Assembly (NCBI GenBank): GCA_014529385.2
Contig: CM043963.1
Span: 96,166,912-96,230,911 of the forward strand
Reading direction: 5' to 3'
From: Adiantum capillus-veneris
Lineage: Eukaryota; Streptophyta; Polypodiopsida; Polypodiales; Pteridaceae
Length of the DNA: 64,000 bases
A program made the translations under genes and the position numbers. The stretch's first letter is position 1, and every line of letters starts with the position of its first letter. Positions 1 to 11,339 of this stretch are shown here, piece by piece. The notes beneath the pieces are model-generated. The model had not been told where the DNA came from. It ran no database searches and was given only the letters and a program-made list of their open reading frames with translations.

Positions 1-450
1 AGCTTTGGTACGCAAAGCTCTGCCTTCAACCTGATTAGTAAGATCTTCTCTGGCAAGAACAATATACCTCATCTGCCACACTCCTATTGGCATTGTAATT
101 AGGTCCACCACCCACTTGTAATGCATAGCCATTGGATAGGTGGGATGCAATCCACCTCTATGTCGCACATTAGAGTATTGTTGAAATTTTAAGCATGATT
201 CCACAAATTGAACCACATCTTTGTACATACCTCTCCACCAATACCGGTCTTTAATCTTAACAAAGGTTGCCCAGACTCCTCTGTGTCCAGCCCATAGACT
301 TTCATGAAACTCTTTAATCACCTGTTGTTGGGTTGCTTTGTCGCAAATAATTCGTTGTGGTACCCCTCCTGGGCGCTTCGGTTGCTTCCATAAATGTCCA
401 TCTTTCAGGAAATATCCATAGGCCTTTCTCCTGATCTTCTTGAATTTTTT
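1..450 (-). pseudogene. Ty3/gypsy integrase (partial, cut by window edge)
   Basis: Translated on the minus strand this region gives an integrase N-terminal zinc-binding region (HESLWAGHRG, then a WWRGMYKDVVQF block and VESCLKF) followed by the start of the core (WVVDLITMP, QMRYIVLAREDLTNQVEG). Integrase joins retroelement cDNA to chromosomal DNA in the nucleus. The second cysteine of the usual CxxC pair appears to be phenylalanine, so the zinc site is probably broken. It continues the same element as the RNase H at 457-1206. The rest of the core and the 3' LTR lie left of the window. Confidence 0.75.
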
Positions 451-456
451 ATCAGT

Positions 457-1206
457 TCATCCTTCTTGTCTAGTGAGAGTACTTAGGTAGTGGCCAATCA
501 TAAGCCACTCTCCATCATAAAACTCTTCAGAAAAGACCTCAAAAACATGAGCAATATTTCCACAGTTGGCATGTAGATAAGAAGACGTGTAGAACTTCAA
601 GCCAACATCATCACTCGTGGTCAGTATCTCTTCTTCACCTTCAAACCTAGCTCTTGATAATATATCTGCAACAAGGTTATCTCGACCTGCAATATGACAA
701 AATTCAGGGTTAAGAGACTTAATATAGGCTATCCATCGTACCATGGCAATATCCGGAGTAGAGCAGTTTGCAATCATCCCTATCAAGGGCAAGCAATTTG
801 TCTCTACCACAACAAAAGCTCTAATAAAGTATTCTTTATCGGTTCTTAGAGCAGTAGCAACACCCCAAAGTTCCCTCTTAACCTGTGGATATCCTCGTTG
901 ATGAGCATTGAGCACCTTGGCTCCAAATCTCACTGCATACCTCTATCCTTCAGCATCATCTTGACCTATAGCCCATCCAATACCTGTTGGACTAGTGTCA
1001 ACAGTTAAAATAACTGGCCTCTCGTATTTATAATCAACTTTCCTCAAGGTCGAAGCCTCAAGAAACATCTTCTTTAATTTCCTGATAGCTTGTGTGTGAA
1101 CTTCCTCCCAAACAAACCTTCTACCTTTTCGTAGCAATTGATACACCACCTCTGCAACATGAGCAAAGTGGGAATACACACGCACCCAAAAATTGACGAA
1201 CCTCAA
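457..1206 (-). pseudogene. Ty3/gypsy RNase H region (two frames)
   Basis: The two minus-strand frames 1206-943 and 933-457 make up one RNase H domain that degrades the RNA strand during reverse transcription. The upstream frame has VILTVDTSPTGIGWAIGQDD, the usual first-aspartate strand. The downstream frame has QVKRELWGVATAL, then ETNCLPLIGMI, where the third catalytic Asp region would fall, and ends with HIAGRDNLVADILSRA, a typical gypsy RNase H terminus. The frame change near 940 and interruptions on both sides show that it is dead. It sits between the reverse transcriptase (higher coordinates) and the integrase (lower coordinates), the normal gypsy order on the minus strand. Confidence 0.8.
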
Positions 1207-1299
1207 TAACCGAAGAACATGTTTCCTTCATCTTTTGGATAGCTTCGACTTTTGCTGGACTTGGCCTTCTTCCTTTAGAATTTCACATATGTCCCACAA

Positions 1300-2097
1300 T
1301 TAAGACCTCCTTAGCACCAAAAGTTGATTTTTTGACCTAAAAGTGTTAACTTCTTCAAGCTTCAATAATAGAGCATCACAGTCCGCAATATGTTGGGCAA
1401 CAAACTGTCGGCACCCCCTCTGGTCTTTTTTTTCATCTTTTGAGCCTTCTCCATAGCCCTTAATTGGTAGATCATCAATGAAAGGCATAGTTACATGTGG
1501 GATAAAGTCCCTTAATACCTTATTCATGCCGTTCATCATATGAGCTACTGAATTAGTAGCACCCTGTGGTGGCAGAGTGCACATCCTTACCAAACCAAGA
1601 GGAGTAGGCATCGTAGTAAGATCCCTTCTCTCCAAAGCTAACTGGAATTGATCATATCCTGAATAAAGATCACCCATGGAGTAAATAGATCTAACTGCAA
1701 AGGCCTCAGCAAATTCATCCACAATTGGGCCAGTACCCACATTGCGGATTGTTACCTTGTTAACAGGCTGCATATCCTGTATAAACCTTAAAGTACCATT
1801 TTTCTTCGGAATAGTAAACCATCGACTAGAATATGGTGCACAGGATGGCTCCAAAATTCCCATTTTGAATCTTTTCATTAAGCAAATTGATAAGCTTTGG
1901 CAAGTGAGCTTTAGGAGCTGGAATAGGACACAAGATCCATGGCATGTGTGGAACAGTGAAAATAACCATAGGTGAAACAACACTTGGATCCACACACCCA
2001 ATCTCACTTGGCTCAAAATCGAAAGCTTTACCATGTTTTTCGAGCATACCTTGAAAACATTTGATCTTCTCTTCATTGAGGAAACCATCTTCTCCAA
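1300..2097 (-). pseudogene. Ty3/gypsy reverse transcriptase
   Basis: The reverse transcriptase domain is readable from about residue 80 of this frame: GILEPSCAPYSSRWFTIPKK, then RFIQDMQPVNKVTIRNV (fingers), YSMGDLYSGYDQFQLAL (palm A, catalytic Asp), LPPQGATNSVAHM (B) and MPFIDDLPIKG (C, Phe-Ile-Asp-Asp in place of the common YxDD). The first 80 residues of the frame do not look like this family and probably reflect a frame change; an overlapping minus frame at 1826-2047 carries the expected upstream segment. Together with its protease this belongs to a non-chromovirus gypsy lineage. I recall similar proteins from fungi and from several plants, but cannot check this here. Confidence 0.85.
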
Positions 2098-2104
2098 CCT
2101 TCAG

Positions 2105-3761
2105 CTATTGCAATGTCTCCTTAGTAAACTTATGCCCTATGTTCTTTGGATTCCTGAGTATAGGTTGTCGAGAAGCCTCTTTGATCGTCCCATCACTTCC
2201 TTCTGGCAGCGGTGTAGCCACTGGCCTCACTTTCTTTGCAACAGTCTTGTATTTTGTCTCTACCTGTGCTTCAACAGTTTCACCTGAATCATCTTCAATA
2301 TGCATAAGTGATTCATATAAACTTAACTCATCATACATGTCCATTGAATGGACCTTGACCACTTTAGTTCCGCTTTGTAACTTGTTTTGCCTTATCTCCT
2401 CAAGCTCTGACATAGTATCTACATAAAACACCTCTTCAAAGATTCCTGAAATCACATCATCTGATTCAAGCACATCACAACCCTGCAATTCACTTTGGAT
2501 ACCTGAAACATACTATTTTTCCCACTTTGGCAAATCATTAAATTTTTTGAAAGATACTGAACCTTCAAATGTTAACCCCAAAAACATTGAAGAGAAAGCT
2601 TCTCTTTGCGAGAACTTCTCCTCACTTGTACAACCATAGTCCCGCTTTATAATGGCACTCCAAGAAAATCATGTGCAAACCTGTGCTCCTAAATTCCTTG
2701 CATATCTTCGGCATTGGATGATCACGTAGACTATCCTTGTTCCTGGCACGGTCAACCCATACAGTCAAAAATTGAACTGCTTTCTTACCATCTCGGCTTC
2801 GAACCCTAGCATAGGCCGAGCCATCATCCAGCACTTAGGTTTCCATTCGCACAGCTGTAATGTAGGGTTGCCCCAGAATTAATGGATAAGAGGAATGTTC
2901 CTGTATCAAGAAATTTTGCTCATCACAAACATCCCCTATAGTTACCTTAACATTGGCACAAGCACCATAGAGGTCACCTGGAAGCATATTGGCATCTAGA
3001 ATCCTCTAACCATGGTCCACATCAATAGGCCATTTCCCCTTTTTGTGCAAGGTTTTAGCCATCAAATTGATCTCCGATCCATGATCTATGAGTGCTAAGA
3101 CCAATTCTTCAATGTCACCAAGCTTCACAACAGTTTCCATTGTTGCTCTTGCCCAATGAGTCCTTGAAAAGTGACTCCTTGGTATACTTTCACTATCTTC
3201 ATCTTTATTGAAATGAACATGTCTTACCTCTAGTACAGTTGGATTTGACACCACCACAGACCTCGACTCTTCTTCTTCTTCAAGATCTGCCAAATACTCT
3301 TCATAGTCATCCAAAATTGCTTCAATGTGGTGAACTGCCTGGCTCTTAACTATCTCCGGCTCCTATTCACTTGGTATCTGCCGCTTTCTTTTGATGATGT
3401 CAATTATGTCCTCGTGAAACTCACGTTTGGCAATGCCCAAAATATCACCCAATGTGAGCTCCACTTTGCTATTCAGAATGCACTCTTCAAAAACTTTCTT
3501 TAAATCTGTAGCTAATTCAATGTCAAATTTAAGCTTATATGAGGGTCCCCTAGGTTTACCTTGGTTTTTGTCCTTGGGTGCATCCTCCATCATCACTTCA
3601 GGAGCGGGCTTACGAGGAGGACCTTCTTCTTGCTTACTGTTGAATCTCGTTGTCCTTTTTGATGTCCCAGGAACTTCTTCATCTCTTTTCCGCTTTTCCT
3701 CCACCATAGACTCATTAGCTTGAGACTTCGCAATGAATGCATACACCGAGAGGGAATCCAC
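2105..3761 (-). pseudogene. Ty3/gypsy protease and linker region
   Basis: Several minus frames (3761-3363, 3314-3006, 2834-2622, 2488-2105) cover the gag-pol linker and the aspartic protease. The diagnostic segment is in 3314-3006: LVLALIDHGSEINLMAKTL followed by KKGKWPIDVDHG. The catalytic motif is Asp-His-Gly-Ser-Glu rather than the usual Asp-Ser/Thr-Gly, which marks a distinct gypsy protease subtype. Upstream, 3761-3363 is charged and lysine/glutamate-rich like the region after a gag zinc knuckle. Stops and frame changes separate the pieces, so no polyprotein can be made. Confidence 0.7.
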
Positions 3762-3827
3762 TGGATCAGTCCACCCTGTGGTTTCTCGAATTGAATTCCC
3801 TATTTACCGCAGCTTCCCATAAGTTAC

Positions 3828-4985
3828 CTACCATGTTTCTGTTGTCTTCAAAACATAAGGCCACAATTTACCCTTGGTACCTACACCATCATCATCACCC
3901 TTCCCGCAGACTTGCAGCCCATATGTAGCTGCTTCCACAAGAGCAACATTATGTTGAATCTCTTCAACTATCTTTTTCATGCCGCCCCTACTGAAGTTCA
4001 GGTGGAGCATCTCACCTATTTCCCTAAGGTGTATCTTCTTGTACTTCCAGAACACCACGTTCCTTTTATAAGCTTCGTCAAATTCATCACATTCTTTAAC
4101 GTATTTGTGATCTTCACTATCACACCACATGCATTGGTCCCAGCCTTTGCATAGTGGTTGCTGTCTCCTTTGCAGTTAGCCCTTCAAATTTAACAACTTT
4201 AAAATTCAAATTTAATTCTTGAATACCTTTCACAAATTCGTCAAGAACTGGCTCCTCCACTCTGGGTATTGCTGAGGTTGTTTTCTCTTTAAATTCCTCT
4301 TCCGCAACATCCATGATGTCAGCCACGATTAGCTTATCAAATCTCATCTGTCGTTTCACAATCATGTTGACTGCTTCAGTGACTACCTTCCAGTCGGATG
4401 TTAAGCCCAATTCTCCTATTGAATCCTCCAGCAACTGCACTAGACTCTTCTGAAGGTCGAGGATCAGCAGCCTAAATGAATAGCTCAACCTTCTGATCCT
4501 TCATTGAACGTTGTTCTGTCGAGGACAGTTGCTCGAATTTCTTCTCAAATTCCCGTAATAATTCTAGTGCAGATAGATTTTTTTTCTTCTTCTGCACCCA
4601 CTTCATAAAGATTTGCCTGGTTACTCTTTGTGAATCCTCAAGGAAGTATTCTCCTGAAGCACCTTCTTGAAATCCTGCCAATTTGGGCCTTGAACCGCCT
4701 GAATTTCTTTAATCCGGCTCCTAGTTTCGGCTTCGCAATTAGATGGAATCCTTCCACTGCATTTTGATCATCGATTCCATTCTCTTCCATTGCCTGCTCA
4801 TAGGTATTGCAAAATTTGTTAATATCCCGACCTTCAAATCGATGCAATTTCTCGGTAACTCTGTGCTGAGCTTTACGGATCTTCTCTTGCAAATTATACT
4901 GTTGTTGGGCAGTCTGTTGTTGTTGCATGTAAACAGCAAGATGCTACATCATTTGTTGCATGCCTGCCTCTTGCGGTGTTGACAT
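3828..4985 (-). pseudogene. Ty3/gypsy gag with zinc knuckle
   Basis: The gag start is best placed at the ATG ending at 4985. It begins MSTPQEAGMQQMM and then meets an in-frame TAG. Beyond that the frame continues with a glutamine-rich stretch and a helical capsid-like segment (HRFEGRDINKFCNTYEQAM, VEGFHLIAKPKLG). Further frames at 4681-4472 and 4488-4120 continue the capsid. A zinc knuckle is visible near 4130-4085 as CMWCDSEDHKYVKEC (C-x2-C-x4-H-x5-C, one residue longer than standard). Gag would package element RNA in virus-like particles. Several frameshifts and the early stop make it non-functional. Confidence 0.7.
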
Positions 4986-5149
4986 CTTTCTCCACACCAC
5001 TGCTCACCCTGGCTCGTTTCGTGTCCGGTTCACCAAGAACGTCGGGGGATAAGTATGCGAAAGGTGAGTCGGGAAGGCACCGGGCCCCTGGCTGTGAGAG
5101 GTGCGAGGAAAAGAGGTGCAACAGACACAATTAGCACAAATAGAGCAGA

Positions 5150-6150
5150 CAAACAGTACGCTTTATACCAAAGAACCAACAATATCCATGATTAATCAAT
5201 CGTTAATGGAGATTTTTTATCATCTTCACGAAGGTTAACCTATCACAATCCAGGTGTTAAACAAGATGATTAGTAGGAACTGCCTTGGACTGACTTCTAC
5301 CTTCAATTCCAACGCCCTTGGTTGGTTTGATTCGATTTAAGGATGCTGGTTTATTTCGGATTAAACGGCTTGGGTGGCTTAGATAGCTTAGGTTTGGCTT
5401 AATGAGATTAAGGTTTAAGCTTGGCTTAAGGGTTTAGAGATCAGGCCTACCGGAGAGAAGAGGTTGAATCCCCAAAGAAGAGAGCTTTGGCTTGGCTTAA
5501 GGAGATAGATATTAGTCTTAGCTTAATTAAGGGCGAGATTAGGCTATGAGTTAGGAGCTTGAGATAGGTTTGAAAGCTTGGCTTGTCAAGCTTATGGAGC
5601 TTAGCATGGTTATGGATAAAGAAATCGATGAAAGAGCTTAGGATTATGAGGTTTTGAAGTAAATCCCGGCTAATGATTGCTTAAGCTTGACTAACGAGGA
5701 CATGGTTAGGCTAAGAGAGCTTTAGATTAATGCTACTGAGTTTTTGAAGCTTTGGCTTGGCTTCCCACTGAAGAGAGAGCGCTCCCCAAATGAATGAGGT
5801 GAGCCCCAAAAAAATCATACGAGTCTTCCAAGGAAAACCCCCCCCCTTTTCTTTTATACCCTTGCATGAGCTTTTCTTGCTAAAAGGGGCCTAGGCACCC
5901 ATTAGCAATGTCGCTAATGGGTACCCCCCCTGATGACGTGGTAGGCGATCCTGAGTTGCTCGAAAACCAGCACTCCTGGTGCTCAACACGAGCGCAAGGG
6001 TAGTTCCTGCAATATCCGCTTCTGTGGCGAGGGCGGCTGAGCGCCGTATAGGCCAATGCGAGCGTAAACTCCACTGCCTGCGCTGCCGTTTCGGCTTAGC
6101 TCGCCATGCCCTCTTTCCCTTCACACACAACGTCCCGTTTTTATTAAAAA
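5150..6150 (-). repeat. Probable leader and LTR of the minus-strand gypsy element
   Basis: No gene is visible here. On the minus strand a TATA-like TATAAAAG lies at 5858-5851, about 870 bp upstream of the gag start, as expected for an LTR promoter. Between 5280 and 5790 the words GGCTTA, AGCTTAGG and GGCTTGG recur very densely on the plus strand, giving a low-complexity look unlike the surroundings. I could not find the matching 3' LTR, which would lie outside the window, so the borders are uncertain. The GC-rich part at 5880-6190 may be U3 or flanking DNA. Confidence 0.4.
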
Positions 6151-6229
6151 CGGTGGGCGGCCTTGGTTGGCTTGGGCAGGCATTAAATTAGGCCTTTGGG
6201 TGGCCGGTCTTAAAGGGCGGCCAGCCTTT

Positions 6230-6480
6230 GGCTTTGCAAGGCACCATTTTGGTACACATTTCGATCGAGCATGGCATCTCATTCAGGCATACATGCCGGC
6301 CATGCAATGTTTTGCAACAAGTAAAAGGCTCCATGTTCGGTACACATGTTGGCCAAGGCAATGCCAAGAACAACATCTCACTTAAGCAGTCCCTGCCAAC
6401 AATCTCATCATGAATGTGCTTTCCTTTATCAATAGCTTCAATCACACTGCAAGCTTCCAAAATACCCATATACGCCACTC
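6230..6480 (-). pseudogene. Pentatricopeptide-repeat (PPR) protein fragment
   Basis: On the minus strand the frame ending at 6478 reads AYMGILEACSVIEAIDKGKH followed by IHDEIV, a clear match to the repeat pattern of plant PLS-class PPR proteins, which bind organellar RNA for editing or processing. After a frame change the next repeat is recognisable as VVLGIALANMCTEHGA, corresponding to the usual VVLGNALVDMYAKCG. A stop then interrupts a degenerate MPE-type segment. Fewer than three repeats survive, without a start, targeting peptide or DYW domain, so this is a pseudogene fragment. I could not extend it upstream past about 6490. Confidence 0.65.
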
Positions 6481-6489
6481 TGATACAAT

Positions 6490-7563
6490 ATCGGGCAAGG
6501 CATCGGTAAGCATAACACCTTCCCCCTAGCAGCCCCGTCGAGCAACCTCATCATGAAATTTGTTGCTTCTACTGTGTTCCAAACCCTGATTGTTGCTCAA
6601 AATTGCAAAATGGCACACCGATCGAGCCGACCAGACTGGTATAGAATTGGCCCCTGTGAATCTTTGTCGGCCAATATGTTGGCGATTGGGACTCCAATCA
6701 CTAATCTGAAAAGACCGATGCGCTCCACAAAGTGAGCACTTCAGCCCGATGCATTCATTTCATTTTTGTCCCCTCATCTATAGCAGTTGCCCAATCAGGC
6801 ACGGATCTGCAATCAACTCTAACTTCAAGCTGCCATAACTTCTTATCTGTAGCTTTGATTGACGAGCCCTAAAGACAGGCACATAGAGACCTTCAAGTAC
6901 TTTAACTCTGATTAATCAAATCCCATCTATGACCACTTGAGGAATACTCACTGTTTAGCATTACCAAAACATCCTTTGGCCCTTAGAGCCCCATCTAGTA
7001 CACTTTTAGCTTAAAAATTGGCTTGTTATCAAGCCCTTATAACTGTTGAATAATTATGTAGGATTCAAATACACCTGATTGGCATTCCTTTGCTCATTTT
7101 CTTGTCATGGAAGCGGAGCGGCACGACAACGCCATGCAATGAATCATTCACAATTGCATGAGAAGGTCATTTATCAATGTATTTATCTTTGCATCAAGAA
7201 AAGTATATATGGCCATAATCGTTCAACCACGTTTGTAGTGTCCACATTCCCATGTGAAAATAGACACCCCAAATTTGGCCACCTTCACCACGTGCATGTG
7301 CTATTGCACCATCCATTTGTCACCTAACACTGGATATTTTCAAGTGTTGAATATGTATGCAACAACTATCTATATCCTAAATCATAAATCTCCTCAATTG
7401 GCGCTTGCATTAGATTTGATAAGCTATTATAGACATCATCTTGCTTGTACTTAGGGACCTATGAAATCAATTGGACATGGCGTTTATTAACATTGATGGC
7501 AGTTGTTGAAACACCAAAGGAACAAAAATCTATGTAGCAAATGCATCCTTAAGTGAAAAAGGA
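6490..7563. other. No recognisable gene
   Basis: About 1.1 kb of unique-looking sequence between the PPR fragment and the truncated LTR of the chromovirus. Only short open frames occur and none has a recognisable motif. It does not contain the first 373 bp of the right-hand LTR, so the left LTR really lacks that part. Confidence 0.5.
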
Positions 7564-8082
7564 TGCTAGGGCTGTACTAGAGGTGAGAACCTAGCCCAAG
7601 CTTGAAGTGCTTAAGGGCCAAGCTTGTGGTGGGAACTGGGCCCAGGCTTGAGGGGCTTGAGGTTTCAACAGTCAAATATCTAATCCCTACAAGAATGGGG
7701 CGAGCCCTACATGAGGGGGGATGAGAGAGAATACACACACACTCACACAAGGCATGCCTAGTACAAAGAAAGCAAAGAGGACCCTTGTCAAGTTCCCCCT
7801 CATGGTGCCCTCATGGTGTGCCTAAAGCCTATTGGTTGCCCACCCAAGGGGTCCAATGATAATTTAGGAGAATTAATTAATTGTATTTGCATTTATCAAG
7901 TCCTCTCTCTCAAAGGGGAAAGGGGGACACTTGTCCCAAGGCTACCCTTGCTACTTGTAATACCTCGTGCTTGTGATTGGCTAGGCTTGGAGGGGTCGAA
8001 TGAGCTTCAAGCATGAACTACAAGGGGGGGTCGACCAAAGCAAGCTAGGGGGTTGCTTAGGGGGTATACTCTCCCACACACA

Positions 8083-8155
<73 letters not shown>

Positions 8156-8823
8156 TGCAATGTGCAAAGTGCAAGAGCTCCCTCTCCTTCTCCAATCAAG
8201 TAGAGGTTGAGAGCCTACACCAACACTCTTGGCTATGGAGTGCAAATCCAACCAGGAGCCATGCTTCAATGCTTAATCTTTCCATCTTGTCCATCTTCAT
8301 TATGATACTATGTATGCTAACAAGAAGAGTTATCATAAGTGAGGAACTAATTCTTTCTCCTGTAAAATGTTTCTTCTTCCTCTTCCCTACCCCCATTCCC
8401 TGCTAGCTCTCTCCACCTTCAAAGGTGTTTGAGGTCTTGGGACTAAGGCTTGGGATAGTTAAATATTTCTTCAAATTTTATGTTATTCTTGTGATGCATG
8501 AAGCTTTCCATCTTCATTATGTCACCTAGGTCACAAGGAACACAAAGATTGTATTGTAACAAGTCTCTCTTAATGGGAGAAATCATAATACAAATGCCTA
8601 TTGGAGGGGGGACCGGCTCCACATAAATCCGGTCCTCAATTGTTGTCATGTTTTCTAAATTCTCTCTCTCTTGCAAAAGTATTGTTTATGCCAAGTTAAC
8701 TAATTGCTTTGATTATGTTGCTATCTTCAATTATGTTCACCCGCTATGCTCACAAAGTAATGTCTCAAAAGTACTCTCATTAATTTCCGCTACTCTCAGG
8801 TTAAATAAGCCAATTCCATTACA
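7564..8823 (+). repeat. Left LTR of chromovirus (5'-truncated)
   Basis: It aligns with 14739-15957 from TGCTAGGGCTGTA to the shared end CCAATTCCATTACA, which lies one base before the primer site. It lacks the part equivalent to 14366-14738. A (CT)n tract at 8085-8150 is found here but is almost absent from the right LTR (around 15258-15275), so it expanded after insertion and accounts for much of the length difference. Confidence 0.85.
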
Positions 8824-8824
8824 T

Positions 8825-8836
8825 TGGTATCAGAGC
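8825..8836 (+). promoter_or_regulatory. Primer binding site (tRNA-iMet)
   Basis: TGGTATCAGAGC directly follows the left LTR after a single T. It is complementary to the 3' end of plant initiator methionine tRNA, the standard primer for minus-strand cDNA synthesis in many plant LTR elements. Confidence 0.9.
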
Positions 8837-9239
8837 ATTTGGTTTCTCTTTTCTTGCTTAATAAGAGAGGTCCTTAAGTAGCCTAAAAATGGTTTATTTT
8901 GTTAATTATATTAGGGTAAGTGGAACTGGGATCAATTATCGGTTTTGTTGAGCCCACTATGTGGCATATGGTACACACCTCGGGACCTTTGGACTTAATA
9001 ATGGAGTATTTTTAGACTTGCCTACGGCTTTACCATTATTGAGCCATAAGAAGTCCAAAAGGAGCTATCCCTTGGCAACTCTGCTATGTTAGACCTACTC
9101 CACTACTCTCTATAATTAACCACTTCGAGCCGCGGGTGTAGATACTTAAGAGCCGATTTTCAACTTGGCTAAGAGGAGTGGCAACTAAGGTTTTGGATTT
9201 CTAAAGCATACACTAAGTACATACATAAATTTTGTTAAC

Positions 9240-10640
9240 ATGGCTGACAATAATCAAGCGAGTAGAATGAACATTGATAGCTTTGATTTTGCACATGAAG
9301 GTGCTAATGATGATGCCCCCATGTTTGTGAATTATCTCCTCACTAGGTTGCAGCAAGCTATGGGCAACCCTGCTTTGCAAGCCAAAGTTACTCAGTAGCT
9401 TCGTGCTTATGGGATTTCCTTCCTCTCCAAGAGGAGAGAGAGCTTAGGAGGCCTCTTGAAGAGACCCCCAAAAGAAGGTTCTCTCCCATTCAAGAGAACG
9501 AATCCAAAGAGCAAGAAATCAATGAAACATTAAGTTCCTCTAAAGATGTGGCTCCACAAAAACGGCGGTCTAGATGATCTCCCACTCCTCCCAAGAGGAA
9601 AAGATCAACACACAGTCCTCCTCGTCATTCTGAAAGGGAAGAGAGGAAACAAAGGAAGAAAAGGGATAGAAAGAGGTCACCCTCTTCTCCTTCTTCTTCA
9701 CCCTTCTCAACTTCCGAAAAAATCTATGGCTATTCTCCTAGAGAATACAAGAGGGGAGGACATCGCAAATCATTCCCTGCATGGTGAAGGTCACAAAAGC
9801 TAAAGAAGTTCAAGGAAAGAGGAAAGAGTATCTCTTTTCTCGCCTATGATGGCACCTTTGGTGCTACCGACAAAGTATTGGCCTTCATCCAGTAATTTGA
9901 TGCGGCCTTTGGAGACGAGGGCTTTACAGAGTCCTCCAATCTATGTCATGTAGCTATGCACTTTCAAAAATCAGCTCATCAATGGTGGGCTAGCCTTCGT
10001 GGCAATGGAGAAGCCCCAAAGACATGGAAAACTCTACGAGTTTCCATCATGAAGCAATTCCTTGCAAGCGATGCAAAGGACAAAGTGCTTTCCAAATGGT
10101 GCAACTTGAAGATTCTCTCTCATGAGTCTATCCACAAGCATGTAGACAAGCTTTTGGATTTACATTTCAAGGCTACCGTCTTTCAAAAGATAGACTTTGT
10201 CGAGCAAAGGCAGAAATTCTATGTGGGATTACCTAAAGAGATGGCCGAATACACCAACTCTCAACGGCCAGGTACTATTAGCAAAGTAATCCATCACACC
10301 ATGGTTTCTTCATGCATCAATTTCCATCAAGGGGCTAGAATGAATGTCAATCCCATGGAAAACAAAGACAAAAATGATGCAAGGGTGAAAACCAATGTTC
10401 AAAATTCTTCCCAAGGCACTTCCAACAACAAAAACAACAATCAGTCCAAGAAGAAGGGAGTTTACAAATGCAAAAACAAACTCTCTCCTGAAAAGCTTGA
10501 AGCTTTTTGCAAGGACCATAAGTGTTTCAACTGTGGGGAGCAAAGATGTGGCTATCGTTCATGCCCCCAGAAGAATGCTGGCAATGAGACTCCTAGGGCT
10601 TCCACCATCGAAGCTCCAAAAGAGGATGCTCATTGCAAAG
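9240..10640 (+). pseudogene. Chromovirus gag
   Basis: The likely start is ATG at 9240 (MADNNQASRMNIDSF), with an in-frame TAG after 52 codons at 9396-9398. After frame changes, a basic Ser/Arg-rich stretch (9600-9760) leads into the retrotransposon gag domain in the frame 9956-10801, including HQWWASLRGNGEAPKTW and FVEQRQKFYVGLPKEM. The zinc knuckle is CFNCGEQRCGYRSC: the histidine of C-x2-C-x4-H-x4-C is replaced by cysteine. The protein would form the particle shell and bind element RNA. It is inactivated by at least two stops. Confidence 0.8.
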
Positions 10641-10644
10641 GATC

Positions 10645-11080
10645 ATCACTTTCCTATGCTTGGGGAAAGGTAAGAGAGCATGATGCCTTCATCTTGTTTG
10701 ACCGTGTCTCTACTCACAACTTCATATCAACGGAGTTGGCCCCCAAGTTGGGCATTCAAGATTTTGAGATGGGAGATATGGTAACGGCGCGGTTGACATA
10801 GCTTTCAAGGGACAACAAGCCTCCATTACTCCCTTGATTGGGAAGTTGAGGCTTCATTTCCAAAGCTATGTCTACAAAGAAGACTTTTTCATCTCTCCTC
10901 TCCAACATGAGGATGCTATCATAGGGGCGCCATGGTTTGATCACATGGCTTCCAATATGAAGTTCCCTGAAAGGAGAATCTATTTCGCCTACAGGGGAAA
11001 GAACATGCATATAGATGCTAGTGAGTGTGGTCGCACTATTCCACCTGTAAATCCTACTCCTTTTCATAAGTCAATGAGGA
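10645..11080 (+). pseudogene. Chromovirus aspartic protease
   Basis: The active-site strand reads HDAFILFDRVSTHNFISTEL. The family normally has LFDSGATHNFIS, so the catalytic Asp-Ser-Gly has become Asp-Arg-Val while the rest of the motif is kept. A TAG at 10799-10801 ends this frame. The second half of the domain continues in the frame starting at 10834 (YVYKEDFFISPLQHEDAIIG, PWFDHM), normally part of the same protein. The enzyme would process gag-pol and is clearly dead here. Confidence 0.75.
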
Positions 11081-11339
11081 GCTCAGTTTCAACGTACATG
11101 ATTTTTGTCAAAGAGTCTCTAAAAGATCCTGATGTTTCATCAAATGTAAATGGTAGGAATCAAGAAGAGTTAGACTTGTCTAATTTTCTAAAAGGATTCC
11201 AAGATGTGTTCATCGATGATATCCCTATGGACTTACCTCCAAAACAAGGAGATGATGACCATCGCACTGAGCTTCTTCCAGGAAGCTCAACAGGCCTCCT
11301 TATCGAGTCTCACAACCTCAACAAGAGGAGATCATGAGG

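Noticed and set aside
6480-6500. TGTATCAGAGTGG on the minus strand, resembling a tRNA-iMet primer site
   Set aside because: It lies inside the PPR reading frame, has a missing base relative to the primer site and no LTR end is visible next to it.
7981-8406. Open frames with long Ser-Leu or Arg-Glu repeats at CT/GA tracts (also at 23.0, 27.4, 41.0, 43.6, 54.3 and 60.2 kb)
   Set aside because: They are translations of dinucleotide microsatellites in all frames and have no independent coding signal.
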